A DNA stretch of 59,638 nt, from the NCBI GenBank assembly GCA_964471215.1, contig CAYYFC010000002.1, positions 1-59,638 on the forward strand, in the 5' to 3' direction. The notes beneath the pieces were generated by a model that saw only the letters and a program-made list of their open reading frames with translations, made no database searches and was not told the origin of the DNA. This DNA is from Archaeoglobus_B sp964471215. Lineage in GTDB: Archaea; Halobacteriota; Archaeoglobi; Archaeoglobales; Archaeoglobaceae. Within the stretch, counting starts at the first letter, position 1, and every line of letters starts with the position of its first letter. Both the position numbers and the translations under genes were made by a program. This document shows, one piece after another, positions 25,901 through 34,766 of the stretch.

Positions 25901-27022
25901 ATGGCGGAGGAATCGTTTTACGTGACAACGACACCTGGACTGGAATTTATTTCGGCAAGAGAAATAGAAAAGCTGGGTGGAAGGATTGAGGAGATAAGGA
26001 GGGGTAGGGGTAGAATTTTCTTAAGAGGAGATCTGGAGCTTATGGTAAGGTTAAACTATCTTTCAAGGACTCTGGAAAGAGTTATGATACTCCTGACATT
26101 CGACGAATTTGAAAACCTCGACGATATATATAAAATCGTGAAGAACTTGAGCTTCGACTTTATAAAGCCAGATCAGAGCTTTGCTGTAAGACCTCTCAGA
26201 GTCGGGCAGCATGAATTCACATCTCTCGATGTGGGAAGGGTAGTAGGTCAGGCTATAATCGATAGCTATCTTGAATCCAGAGGTGTTAGGCTAAGGGTAA
26301 ACCTGGACAATCCGGATGTGATAATAAGGGCTGATGTAATATTTAATGAGCTGTACGTAGGTCTGGATACAACTGGAGACGCCGCACTGCATAAAAGAGG
26401 TTATAGGGTTTACGATCATCCAGCACCATTAAATCCCACCATAGCATCGTCTCTAGTTATGATTTCTAGTTGGAATGTGGAAAAGTCCCTTCTGGATCCC
26501 ATGTGCGGAAGCGGTACGATTCTAATAGAATCCGCGATGATTGGGAGGGACATTCCGCCTCAGAAGCTCAGAAAGGAATTTCAATTTTTGAGGATATACA
26601 ACGGGGACATGCTGAGGGATCTCATAGAGAGCTCGAGTGAGAGAGATGTGAAGATGAAACTTCTAGGCATCGAGAAGTTCAGAAAGCATCTGAGAGGTGC
26701 TGTATTGAATTCTAAAAAGGCTGGAGTCTACGATACGATAGATTTCGTACAGGGCGACGCGACTAGGATGTGCGTGAAAGATGTAGATGTGATGATAACG
26801 AATCCTCCATACGGTATGAGAATTGCAAGAAAAGGTATTATAGAGAATCTTTACAGAGGTTTTTTAAAATGTTCTAAAGATATAACCGACGAAATAATCG
26901 TTATTACAGCCGAACACAAGATACTCAGAGAAAAAGCCTTGGATATAGGATATTCGATAAGAGATGAGATAAAGGTAAAATACGGTGGTCTGGATGCAGT
27001 TATATTCATTTTAAAGTCTTAA
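25901..27022 (+). CDS. trm14: THUMP-domain tRNA (guanine-N2) methyltransferase, Trm14-like
   Basis: The 373-residue protein has an N-terminal THUMP RNA-binding part (about 1-165; PGLEFISAREIEKLGG) and a C-terminal Rossmann methyltransferase. The SAM site is LLDPMCGSGTILIESAM (about 199-215), and the catalytic NPPYG (about 304-308) marks N-methylation of guanine. Trm14/TrmN makes m2G at position 6 of tRNA. The last 12 bp overlap the convergent prenyl synthase gene. Confidence 0.88.
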   Translation: MAEESFYVTTTPGLEFISAREIEKLGGRIEEIRRGRGRIFLRGDLELMVRLNYLSRTLERVMILLTFDEFENLDDIYKIVKNLSFDFIKPDQSFAVRPLRVGQHEFTSLDVGRVVGQAIIDSYLESRGVRLRVNLDNPDVIIRADVIFNELYVGLDTTGDAALHKRGYRVYDHPAPLNPTIASSLVMISSWNVEKSLLDPMCGSGTILIESAMIGRDIPPQKLRKEFQFLRIYNGDMLRDLIESSSERDVKMKLLGIEKFRKHLRGAVLNSKKAGVYDTIDFVQGDATRMCVKDVDVMITNPPYGMRIARKGIIENLYRGFLKCSKDITDEIIVITAEHKILREKALDIGYSIRDEIKVKYGGLDAVIFILKS

Positions 27023-27907
27023 TAAATCTGTTATAACTCTATCCTTACTCGTATAACCCTTTATAAGATCGGATGTCATGTAATCAACAAGATATATCAA
27101 CTTTTTCTTCGCATCGCAATCCTCAAAATAATCGAGGGCATCCTTGCTTTTTCTCGAGTAATAATCTATAAGTCTCAGAACCTTTTTAACAGCCCCCTCA
27201 AATCCGTACCTCTGCTCGTATATCATCGGTAACGTTTTCGATTCGAATTCTGACTTCTTATCCTCATACATTCTCAGGAACTCTATTAGATCGTCAACGA
27301 GCTGATAGGCAATACCTAGATTTTTTCCGTATTCAAATAACCTTTCACAAGCCTTTCTGTCATCGCAAACAGCTCTGCACGCATTTTTTGCACTGTACGC
27401 GAATAGAGATGCAGTTTTATATAGTATGCACTTGAAGTAGTCATCCTCATCGAATTCATCCCTTGTACTGTACACGTCCAATAGTTCGCCTTCTGCCATC
27501 ATCATACCCATTCTAGCGAATTCTTCTATTATCTCTTCATCGTATCCAGAAACAAGCTCAACTGATTTCGATATAAGCCAGTCTCCTACTAGTATTGCTA
27601 GCGAGACATCGTATTCTACGTGAAGTGCCCTAACGTTCCTCCTCATAACACCTCTGTCTATTACATCATCATGGGCTAGACTTGCCGTGTGTATCAGCTC
27701 GACTGCAAGGGCCATGTTCATGACATCTTCGTAATCCCCTCCGCATAGCTTGCTGCTAAGTAAAACTACGATCGGTCTTGTCCTTTTTCCGCCAGCCTTA
27801 ATTATATATTTTATAGCTTTTTTAATCTTCGGAATTGCATTCACATTTTCTATGAGTCTTTCTAGTTCTTCATTTATAATTCTGTATTCATTCCACTTTT
27901 CTATCAT
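27011..27907 (-). CDS. Polyprenyl (geranylgeranyl/farnesyl) diphosphate synthase
   Basis: This 298-residue trans-isoprenyl diphosphate synthase builds C15-C25 chains for archaeal ether lipids. The first Asp-rich motif is in HTASLAHDDVIDRGVMRRN (DDVID, about 81-85). The second reads LVDDLIE, where the last Asp of DDxxD is replaced by Glu. KRTRPIVVLL is the allylic-substrate lysine/arginine region. The residues before the first motif (IHTASLA) control product length; C20 is the usual archaeal product, but I cannot confirm it. The Glu change could lower activity or mark a paralogue. Confidence 0.85.
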   Translation of the reverse strand: MIEKWNEYRIINEELERLIENVNAIPKIKKAIKYIIKAGGKRTRPIVVLLSSKLCGGDYEDVMNMALAVELIHTASLAHDDVIDRGVMRRNVRALHVEYDVSLAILVGDWLISKSVELVSGYDEEIIEEFARMGMMMAEGELLDVYSTRDEFDEDDYFKCILYKTASLFAYSAKNACRAVCDDRKACERLFEYGKNLGIAYQLVDDLIEFLRMYEDKKSEFESKTLPMIYEQRYGFEGAVKKVLRLIDYYSRKSKDALDYFEDCDAKKKLIYLVDYMTSDLIKGYTSKDRVITDLLRL

Positions 27908-27999
27908 TCTAACACCTTTTCTTAAATTGTTCTATTTCTATTTAAAGGCTTGCAAAAGCCTTTTAAATTTAGCGATTTAATATAAGTCAGGTGGTTTTA

Positions 28000-30900
28000 A
28001 TGGGTGTTCTGTGGCTTGACGAAGTTGATAAAGATGATCTGCTACTAGCTGGAGGAAAGGGAGCAAATCTCGGTGAACTTTTGAGAATGGGAATACCTGT
28101 TCCAGAGGGTTTTATAGTCGATAGCAAAACATTTAAAGATTTCATAGAGAAGACCGGACTGAAGGATAAAATTATAGATATTCTAAATAAAATAAATGTA
28201 GAAAATACGAAAGAGCTTGAAAATGCATCAAAGGAGATAAGAAAACTTATAGAATCTACCCCGATGCCAAAAGAAGTTGAAGATGAGATAAAAAATGCCT
28301 ACAGAACATTATGCAAGGAAAGCGGTGATGTCGTGTATGTTGCGGTCAGGAGTTCTGCGACTGCTGAGGATTTGCCGAGCGTTTCTGCTGATGAATTCGT
28401 GCTCGCAAAGATAGATGGATATGTTAGACTTATGAGGGTATGCGAAGTCTATAGCGAATTCATAAAGGGCAGGGAAGTAGAAATCCCAGCTATGAATGGA
28501 AATAGGATTGTGTGGACTAAGGTTAAGGATGTTTACAGGCATAACGGGCACGGAAAGATGTTAAAGATTAGGACCAAGACCGGTAGGGAATTAACGGTTT
28601 CGCCCAATCATTCCGTAATAGTCTTGGATGAGATTACATCGGAGCGATACGTAGTACCGTATGCTACAGATTTAGTAGGTAAAAAGGTACCGGTGACGGC
28701 GGGAATTGAGCCAAATCCCGTTGTAAGTAGTATAGATGTCAGAGGACTGTTCGGTGATGCCTGTATATCAAGGAATGGTAGGGTTTTCGTTAAAGGAATG
28801 GACTACGGGTTACCCGAGGTAATTGAGATAGACTACGATTTGATGTTCTTCTTCGGTCTGTTTCTTGCAAATGGAACTATTGACGGAAGTCGTGTAAGGA
28901 TCAGATGTAAAAGACAGGATTCGGTTGAAAGGATTAGAAAAGCGATTGAAAAGCTTGGAATAAGATGCGAAATTTCTTATAACGGTTATTTCTTAGATTT
29001 CTGTTCAGCAGAAATATCCGAATTACTAAAGCTTCTATTCCTGTCAGACGGGATTAGGAGGGTTCCAGATCTATTATTCAACGTCGATCGCGAGAATATG
29101 CGCGCATTCATATCGGGAGTCTTCAGCGAATGCGACATTTTAGGGGATGAAGCAAGTCTGGATTTATCGTCCGATATCCTGTGTGCGGGAATAGTCAAAC
29201 TTCTGGAGTTTTTAAGGGTTCCTGTTAAAATAGTCGAAGGAAAATCGATTCTTATTCCGATATCGCATATAGAGCAGATCGTAAACCGTGAGGAATACGG
29301 AATGGGAGATTGCTGGGAAGTTGTGTGGGATGAAGTCTCAGAAGTTAAAGTTGTTGATTACAGAGGAGTTGTATACGACTTTATCGTTCCGGGGCTGGAG
29401 AACTTCTCGTGCGGTATCGGCGGTATAATAACTCATAACTCTGCAAGCTTTGCAGGTCAGCAGGAGACTTATTTAAACGTTAGAGGAGAGAATGAGGTAG
29501 TAGATAAGGTTAAGAAATGCTGGAGCAGTCTTTATACGCCCAGGGCGATCTATTACAGAGTTAGGCAGGGATTCAGGCATGAAGATGTTAGCATTGCAGT
29601 AGTCGTCCAGAAAATGGTTAACAGCGAAAAATCCGGTGTCATGTTTACATCGCATCCGACCACGGGCGAAAAGATAACCATAATAGAGGCCGTTTTCGGA
29701 TTGGGAGAGGCAATAGTCAGCGGAATGGTAACACCTGATTACTACGAGTACGATAGGATAAGGAGGAAAATAGTGAATGTAAAGGTTTCGAACAAAAAAT
29801 TCGCAATAGTAAGACAGAACGGGAAGAACGTAAAGATTGAACTCGGTAAAAAAGGAGAGGAGAGAGTCCTGAGTGACGATGAAATTGAGGAACTTGTGAG
29901 GTTGGGTGAGATTATAGAGGAGCATTATGGAACTCCGCAGGACATAGAATGGGCTATCGAAAAGGGAAAGATATACATAGTTCAGTCGAGGGCTGTAACA
30001 ACTATAAAACCGAAAGACGTGGCTGAAAAGGAGGCAGTTGAAGAGGGAGAAATCCTCGTCAAAGGTCTTGGTGCGTCACCGGGGATAGGTATCGGGAGGG
30101 TGAAGATAGTTCTAAAGCCCGAGGACATATCCAAAATTGAGAAAGGAGATGTTCTCGTTGCAGTAATGACGAATCCCGACATGGTTCCTGCGATGAGGAA
30201 GGCATCGGCAATAGTTACAAATGAAGGAGGTCTTACGTGTCATGCGGCAATAGTTTCTAGGGAATTAGGTGTTCCTGCTGTGGTCGGAACAAAAAACGCG
30301 ACTGAAGTGCTGAAAGACGGAATGCTTGTAACAGTTGATGGAGAAAAGGGTATAGTATACAAAGGTGCCGTGAAGAAGAAGAAAGAAGAGGAAAGGGTTG
30401 TAACCGTTGCGCAGACACCAATCATAACGGCCACAGAGATAAAGGTTAACATATCGATCCCCGATGTTGCGGAGAGGATAGCAAAAGAGACAAATGCGGA
30501 CGGTGTTGGGCTTTTCAGGATAGAGCACATGGTTCTCGGATTAAAGAAGCATCCAATGAAGTACATAAGAGATGGGGAGATAGATGAATACGTTAATGAG
30601 CTTTACAAGGGTATGAAAAAGGTAGTAAAGGCTTTCTATCCGAGACCGGTTTGGATAAGGACACTTGACGCTCCTACAGATGAATTCAGGCATATGGAGG
30701 GAGGAGAAGACGAACCGATTGAGGCAAATCCAATGATGGGATTCAGGGGTATTAGAAGAGATCTGAAAGAGGAGATACATTTCAGAGCTGAGATGAGAGC
30801 CATAAAGAAGTTGATTGACGAGGGATATACAAATGTCGGTATAATGCTTCCCCTTGTAACCAGAGTTGAGGAGGTTAGAAGGGCAAAGGAGATAGCAATG

Positions 30901-31323
30901 GAGGAGGGTATACCCCTTGATAAAATAGATTTCGGGATAATGGTTGAAACTCCGGCATCGGCACTTATAATAGAGGATATAATAAAGGAGGGTATAACGT
31001 TTATAAGCTTTGGAACAAACGATCTGACCCAGTACACTTTAGCTGTTGACAGGAATAACGAAAACGTTGCATATCTCTACGATGAAACACATCCGGCCGT
31101 TATGAAGCTAATAGAACACGTAATAAGGATATGCAAGAAGTACGGTGTTAAGACATCCATATGCGGTCAGGCCGGAAGTTATCCGCATGTAGTAAGGAAA
31201 TTGGTTGAGATGGGAATAGACAGCATTTCTGCAAATCCCGATGCCGTTCAGATGATAAGAGAGGTTGTCGCCAGAGTTGAGAGGAAGATAATGCTTGACA
31301 GGATAAGAGGAGAAAAACAATAA
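28000..31323 (+). CDS. ppsA: Phosphoenolpyruvate synthase with intein (precursor)
   Basis: This enzyme converts pyruvate and ATP to PEP, AMP and phosphate, the entry to gluconeogenesis. The precursor is 1107 residues and about 753 after splicing. The ATP-grasp N-domain has LLAGGKGANLGELLRMG and AVRSSATAEDLP. The swivelling domain carries the phospho-His in GGLTCHAAIVSRELGVPAVVG. The C-terminal PEP barrel has GFRGIRRDL and the cysteine motif ICGQAGS. ATG 28000 follows GGTGG; an upstream in-frame GTG 27991 is less likely. Confidence 0.96.
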   Translation: MGVLWLDEVDKDDLLLAGGKGANLGELLRMGIPVPEGFIVDSKTFKDFIEKTGLKDKIIDILNKINVENTKELENASKEIRKLIESTPMPKEVEDEIKNAYRTLCKESGDVVYVAVRSSATAEDLPSVSADEFVLAKIDGYVRLMRVCEVYSEFIKGREVEIPAMNGNRIVWTKVKDVYRHNGHGKMLKIRTKTGRELTVSPNHSVIVLDEITSERYVVPYATDLVGKKVPVTAGIEPNPVVSSIDVRGLFGDACISRNGRVFVKGMDYGLPEVIEIDYDLMFFFGLFLANGTIDGSRVRIRCKRQDSVERIRKAIEKLGIRCEISYNGYFLDFCSAEISELLKLLFLSDGIRRVPDLLFNVDRENMRAFISGVFSECDILGDEASLDLSSDILCAGIVKLLEFLRVPVKIVEGKSILIPISHIEQIVNREEYGMGDCWEVVWDEVSEVKVVDYRGVVYDFIVPGLENFSCGIGGIITHNSASFAGQQETYLNVRGENEVVDKVKKCWSSLYTPRAIYYRVRQGFRHEDVSIAVVVQKMVNSEKSGVMFTSHPTTGEKITIIEAVFGLGEAIVSGMVTPDYYEYDRIRRKIVNVKVSNKKFAIVRQNGKNVKIELGKKGEERVLSDDEIEELVRLGEIIEEHYGTPQDIEWAIEKGKIYIVQSRAVTTIKPKDVAEKEAVEEGEILVKGLGASPGIGIGRVKIVLKPEDISKIEKGDVLVAVMTNPDMVPAMRKASAIVTNEGGLTCHAAIVSRELGVPAVVGTKNATEVLKDGMLVTVDGEKGIVYKGAVKKKKEEERVVTVAQTPIITATEIKVNISIPDVAERIAKETNADGVGLFRIEHMVLGLKKHPMKYIRDGEIDEYVNELYKGMKKVVKAFYPRPVWIRTLDAPTDEFRHMEGGEDEPIEANPMMGFRGIRRDLKEEIHFRAEMRAIKKLIDEGYTNVGIMLPLVTRVEEVRRAKEIAMEEGIPLDKIDFGIMVETPASALIIEDIIKEGITFISFGTNDLTQYTLAVDRNNENVAYLYDETHPAVMKLIEHVIRICKKYGVKTSICGQAGSYPHVVRKLVEMGIDSISANPDAVQMIREVVARVERKIMLDRIRGEKQ
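28378..29439 (+). other. PpsA intein (354 residues), Ser1, endonuclease degraded
   Basis: The intein starts SVSADEFVLAKIDG after AEDLP and ends GGIITHN, followed by SASFAGQQ. Removing it restores the expected AEDLP-SASFAGQQ join, which fixes the boundaries. Block B is TVSPNHSVIVLD. Block F is VVWDEVSEVKVV then GVVYDFIVPG. Block C is LMFFFGLFLANGTI, with Asn at the catalytic acid position, and block E (MRAFISGVFSECD) lacks the normal Asp-Gly. Splicing motifs look intact, but the endonuclease looks dead. Confidence 0.92.
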
Positions 31324-31413
31324 TATATTATTTTTATAATAAAACATCTCATATTTTTAGGACTTAACAAATACTCAGATAAATTCTTAAGCAAATTAAT
31401 AGAAGCATAGGAC

Positions 31414-32151
31414 ATGAAAAAAATATTAGTTTTGAGTGGAAAGGGAGGAGTTGGAAAGAGTACCGTTGCTGTAAATATAGCTTACGCGTTAGCGATAAAG
31501 GGTTATAAGGTCGGGTTGTTGGATAGTGATATACACGGTCCAACGATCCCGAAGCTCCTCGGGCTTGAGAATGTGAGCGGTTTGGAGGTTGAGAATAACA
31601 AGCTAAAACCTATCGAGGTGGACGGTGTTAAGGTCGTTTCCATAGGATTTTTCTTACCGTCAAGAGATGTTCCGGTTATATGGAGAGGTCCTATGAAACA
31701 CAAGTTCTTGGAACAGCTCTTTAACGATGTAAACTGGGGTAATATAGATTACTTGATAATCGATTGTCCTCCGGGAACGGGGGATGAGGTAATAAGCGTT
31801 ACTCAGCTTGCAAAACCAGAAGTGGCAATAGTTGTCACAACTCCTCAGAGTGTTGCACTTGAAGATGTTAGAAAAGCAGTAAATTTTGCAAAAAAGGCCA
31901 ATATGAAGATATTTATTATAGAAAACATGTCTGGACTGAGATGTCCTTACTGCGGGAACGTTATATACGTTTTCAGTAAGGGAGGAGGTGAATCCCTGGC
32001 AAGGGAAATGGATGTCAAGTTCTTGGGATCAATCCCGCTCGATCCGAATATAATGGAGAGCGGTGAGGCCGGAAAGCCATTCGTTAAGGAGGAATCAGAA
32101 ACAACAAAGGTCTTTGTCGAAGTAGTTGAGAGAATGCTGGACGAAATCTAA
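31414..32151 (+). CDS. Mrp/NBP35-type Fe-S cluster carrier ATPase
   Basis: The 245-residue P-loop protein has the deviant Walker A LSGKGGVGKSTVAVN (residues 6-20), the Mrp signature LLDSDIHGPTIPKLLG and the bridging cysteines MSGLRCPYCGNV (about 174-185, CxxC). It is expected to hold and transfer a [4Fe-4S] cluster as a dimer. It ends 1 bp before the PHP gene ATG, so the two are probably coupled. Confidence 0.93.
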   Translation: MKKILVLSGKGGVGKSTVAVNIAYALAIKGYKVGLLDSDIHGPTIPKLLGLENVSGLEVENNKLKPIEVDGVKVVSIGFFLPSRDVPVIWRGPMKHKFLEQLFNDVNWGNIDYLIIDCPPGTGDEVISVTQLAKPEVAIVVTTPQSVALEDVRKAVNFAKKANMKIFIIENMSGLRCPYCGNVIYVFSKGGGESLAREMDVKFLGSIPLDPNIMESGEAGKPFVKEESETTKVFVEVVERMLDEI

Positions 32152-32152
32152 T

Positions 32153-32800
32153 ATGCTCGACCTGCACATACATTCGATTTATTCAGACGGCAGCGGAACT
32201 ATCGACGATATTACAAAAAGGGCTAAGGAGATTGGTTTAAAGGTCATAGCGATAGTAGATCATTCCATTGAGCACAGGAGAGGTATGGACGAGAACAAGG
32301 CAAAAAAAAGACAGATTGAGATAGATAGGGCAAGGGATAAATACGATATAGAGATACTGAGCGGTGTGGAGTGCGGAATACTTGCTGATGGTGAGATACA
32401 GATTCCTGACTTCAGATTTGATCTGATAATAGTATCCATACATGATTTTTTACATACGGAGGAATACTACTACAGGATAAGGAAATGCATAGAGAAGTTC
32501 GGCGACAGGATATGCGTGATGGGTCATCTTCATTCAGACATGTTCAACTGCGGCAGGGATTTCTCAAAGGATGCAGAACTCATAGATCTGTTCGTGGAAA
32601 ACGATATAGCGATCGAGATAAATTCCCTGCATCACGCACCGCCTCTGGACTTCTTGGAGATGTGCTCCGATAGAAGAATTCTATATTCGATTGGAAGCGA
32701 CGCTCATACACTCAACAGAGTTGGGGATGTAAAATGGTGCCTCGAAGTCTCAAGAAAATTTCTCAAGAAGGGAAAAATCATCCTGGATAAAATACAATAA
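32153..32800 (+). CDS. PHP-domain phosphoesterase
   Basis: The 215-residue PHP protein has metal ligands in LDLHIHSIYSDG (N-terminus), IVDHSIEHR, GVECGIL, MGHLHSDMF and GSDAHTLN. The HxH...D...H...E...H...DxH set is complete, so a trinuclear metal site is likely. The substrate is unknown; relatives include histidinol phosphatase and nucleases. I prefer ATG 32153 over the upstream TTG 32126 because LDLHIHS is normally at the very N-terminus. Confidence 0.85.
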   Translation: MLDLHIHSIYSDGSGTIDDITKRAKEIGLKVIAIVDHSIEHRRGMDENKAKKRQIEIDRARDKYDIEILSGVECGILADGEIQIPDFRFDLIIVSIHDFLHTEEYYYRIRKCIEKFGDRICVMGHLHSDMFNCGRDFSKDAELIDLFVENDIAIEINSLHHAPPLDFLEMCSDRRILYSIGSDAHTLNRVGDVKWCLEVSRKFLKKGKIILDKIQ

Positions 32801-32881
32801 AAGAATTTAAATATTATTATGTTTATCTAGAATATATTATGGTCGGAATGCTTAAATCGATCAAGTTCCTAAGATAATAGT

Positions 32882-33883
32882 ATGATTGTGGAATCCTATC
32901 TCTATGAGAGGAAAGATGACGCCGTTATCTGCAAGACTTGTATGCACAGATGTCTGATTAAGAAGGATAAGTGGGGAATATGTAAAATGAGGAAAAATGA
33001 AAACGGTGTTTTAAAGGTTTACAATTACGGCATGGTTTCATCGGTGGCATTGGATCCGATAGAAAAGAAACCTCTGCATAATTTCAAGCCTGGATCGTCC
33101 GTTTTATCTTTTGGAAGCGTTAGCTGCAACTTCAGATGTAAGCACTGTCAAAACTATACAATATCGACTGCAGACCTCAACTACCCCTATCTGAGAGAGT
33201 TTAAACCTGAGGACATATTAAGACTTGTAAAGGAATACAACGCCGATGGAGTTGCATGGACATACAATGAACCTTCCATATGGCACGAATTCGCTTTAGA
33301 TTCAAGTAAACTTGTTAAAAAGGATGGATACTATGTCGTTTATGTTACAAACGGTTACATGAGCTTTGAGGCGATAGATCAGTTCAGAGGAATACTCGAT
33401 GCAGCTAATGTAGATGTTAAGGCATTTAAAGAGGATTTTTACAGGAGAATATGCAAGGCAAGACTGGAGAATGTTTTGGAATGTGTAAAATATCTTTACA
33501 AGTCCGGAGTATTCCTTGAACTGACATATCTAATAATCCCGGGAGAAAACGATGACATGGAGGAGATTAGGAGTTTCGCGGAGTGGGTATACGATCTTGA
33601 TAAGAGTATACCCGTTCACTTCTCCAGATTCCATCCCGATTACCAGATGCTGGACAAGCCTCCGACGCCCATAAAAACAATAGAGAAGGCTGTAGAAGTT
33701 GCTAGGGATGTCGGGATAGAATACGTATACGTCGGAAATGTATGGGGTCACAGATATGAGGATACTTACTGTCCAAACTGCAACAGTCTTTTGATAGACA
33801 GAGAGGGATTTTACATAGTCAGAATGAATCTTGATGGTAGGAGATGTCCTGAATGCGGATACAAGCAGAATATAATACTTTGA
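32882..33883 (+). CDS. AmrS-type radical SAM enzyme (AmmeMemoRadiSam family)
   Basis: The 333-residue protein has an N-terminal cysteine cluster CKTCMHRC...GICKMR and the radical SAM motif SCNFRCKHCQN (CxxxCxxC, about residues 81-91). A YGMVSSVALDPIEKKPLHNF segment typical of AmrS lies between them. At the C-terminus CPNC...CPEC looks like a zinc ribbon. Older annotation calls such proteins pyruvate formate-lyase activating enzymes. It usually sits with AmrA/AmrB, but none are adjacent here. The class III NrdD in this window needs an activase; this protein is not the usual NrdG type. Confidence 0.85.
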   Translation: MIVESYLYERKDDAVICKTCMHRCLIKKDKWGICKMRKNENGVLKVYNYGMVSSVALDPIEKKPLHNFKPGSSVLSFGSVSCNFRCKHCQNYTISTADLNYPYLREFKPEDILRLVKEYNADGVAWTYNEPSIWHEFALDSSKLVKKDGYYVVYVTNGYMSFEAIDQFRGILDAANVDVKAFKEDFYRRICKARLENVLECVKYLYKSGVFLELTYLIIPGENDDMEEIRSFAEWVYDLDKSIPVHFSRFHPDYQMLDKPPTPIKTIEKAVEVARDVGIEYVYVGNVWGHRYEDTYCPNCNSLLIDREGFYIVRMNLDGRRCPECGYKQNIIL

Positions 33884-33952
33884 TCGATGAAGCATAGTCT
33901 CATTCAAGAGATACACCTGAAATCTTCGCAAATTACACAAGAAGAATGGGTA

Positions 33953-34141
33953 AAATTTTTGAGTGAGATCTACCGATTAGTGGTTGCCCGTGCTTTATCT
34001 TTTACGAATATTTTAGTAACTTGCACGGGCTTCTCCCTCAACCACCTCATCTCTATCGGTGGTTCATTGGGAGCTACATCCCCGCACACCACAGAGTACG
34101 GGTTACGGGATTACTCCGTCATCGGCAAAGCCTGATGGCTT
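33953..34141 (-). repeat. Orphan TnpB-type right end / omega-RNA-like structure
   Basis: Read on the minus strand, this stretch carries AACCACC/GGTGGTT (34040-34046 with 34058-34064), then GCCCGTGC/GCACGGGC (33986-33993 with 34023-34030). This is the hairpin-hairpin layout seen at IS605/TnpB right ends. No tnpB reading frame precedes it on that strand. It starts about 70 bp after amrS. The identity as an omega-RNA remnant is inference. Confidence 0.4.
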
Positions 34142-34292
34142 CACTATACTAAATTGTAGAAGAATTATAAATGTTGCTGTTTCCAAAGTTTCCAAAATAC
34201 CCTAAATACTCAAATAAGCGAATAGTCTACTGTAATTGCTGTGTGGATTAATGCAGATAACGTTTACAAAATGTCGCTAAGAAAGCCTCGCA

Positions 34293-34422
34293 TTTAACAG
34301 TAGATGACAAAGTGAAATATTTGGCAACCAGATAAAAATCTTGAGAACATTTCAAAATAAAATAAAGATTCTCAACCCTATTTAGGTTGACCTAATTGCC
34401 AACTTTGTCATCTACTGTTAAA
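34293..34422. mobile_element. 130-bp palindromic (MITE-like) element
   Basis: Perfect 21-bp inverted repeats bound the element (left arm 34293-34313, right arm 34402-34422; the outer bases read TTTAACAGTAGATGAC). Inside there are further nested arms TTGGCAA/TTGCCAA (34321-34327 with 34396-34402) and TTGAGAA/TTCTCAA (34331-34337 with 34369-34375). It has no ORF. The flanks (GCCTCGCA on the left, AGCAGGGATACGCAAGG on the right) match the two halves of an uninterrupted hairpin at 53152-53187, so it seems inserted into that hairpin. Confidence 0.6.
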
Positions 34423-34423
34423 A

Positions 34424-34715
34424 GCAGGGATACGCAAGGAGGTGGTGGATGGGGTAGCTCACAGAACATCGCTAAGGAAGCTTTGGGCGGAGAGGAATTA
34501 GGAGAGGTTTGTTTATACCATGTTGAAGATATTGTAGAGAATTGCAGGCCTTCTTCTGAAACATTTTTACTCTCCCTCTCTTATCCTTCTTAAAAGATTG
34601 CTCTGGCCCAACCCGATGACTCAAACCGACCCCGTGAAGCTACCGCAAGGTAGTTGGGTGAGGAGTTCCCCTATGGGGAACCCTTGCCCCCTCAAGGCGG
34701 GGAGGAGGTGAGAAA
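34424..34715 (+). repeat. Orphan omega-RNA-like / right-end hairpin array (locus A)
   Basis: After a segment (34424-34459) similar to 53166-53199 come the hairpins CTACC/GGTAG (34640-34653), GTTCCCC/GGGGAAC (34665-34681) and a terminal one, CCTTGCCCCCTCAAGG then CGGGGAGGAGG (34682-34708). The last resembles the common 3'-terminal hairpin of archaeal TnpB elements. No intact ORF lies within; the 65-codon frame here is GC/hairpin-driven and not convincing. Probably a remnant or a stand-alone guide-RNA-like transcript of a TnpB family. Confidence 0.45.
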
Positions 34716-34766
34716 CAGTCATCAAAATCTTTGTAAATCCTATTCTACTATATAATCCTCTCCGAA

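Noticed and set aside
33886..33925. Possible single C/D box pair after amrS (CGATGA ... CTGA)
   Set aside because: C box has a mismatch and there is no D'/C' pair; too weak.
34396..34593. 65-codon frame inside the hairpin island
   Set aside because: Crosses the palindrome end and hairpins; codons look structural, not coding.
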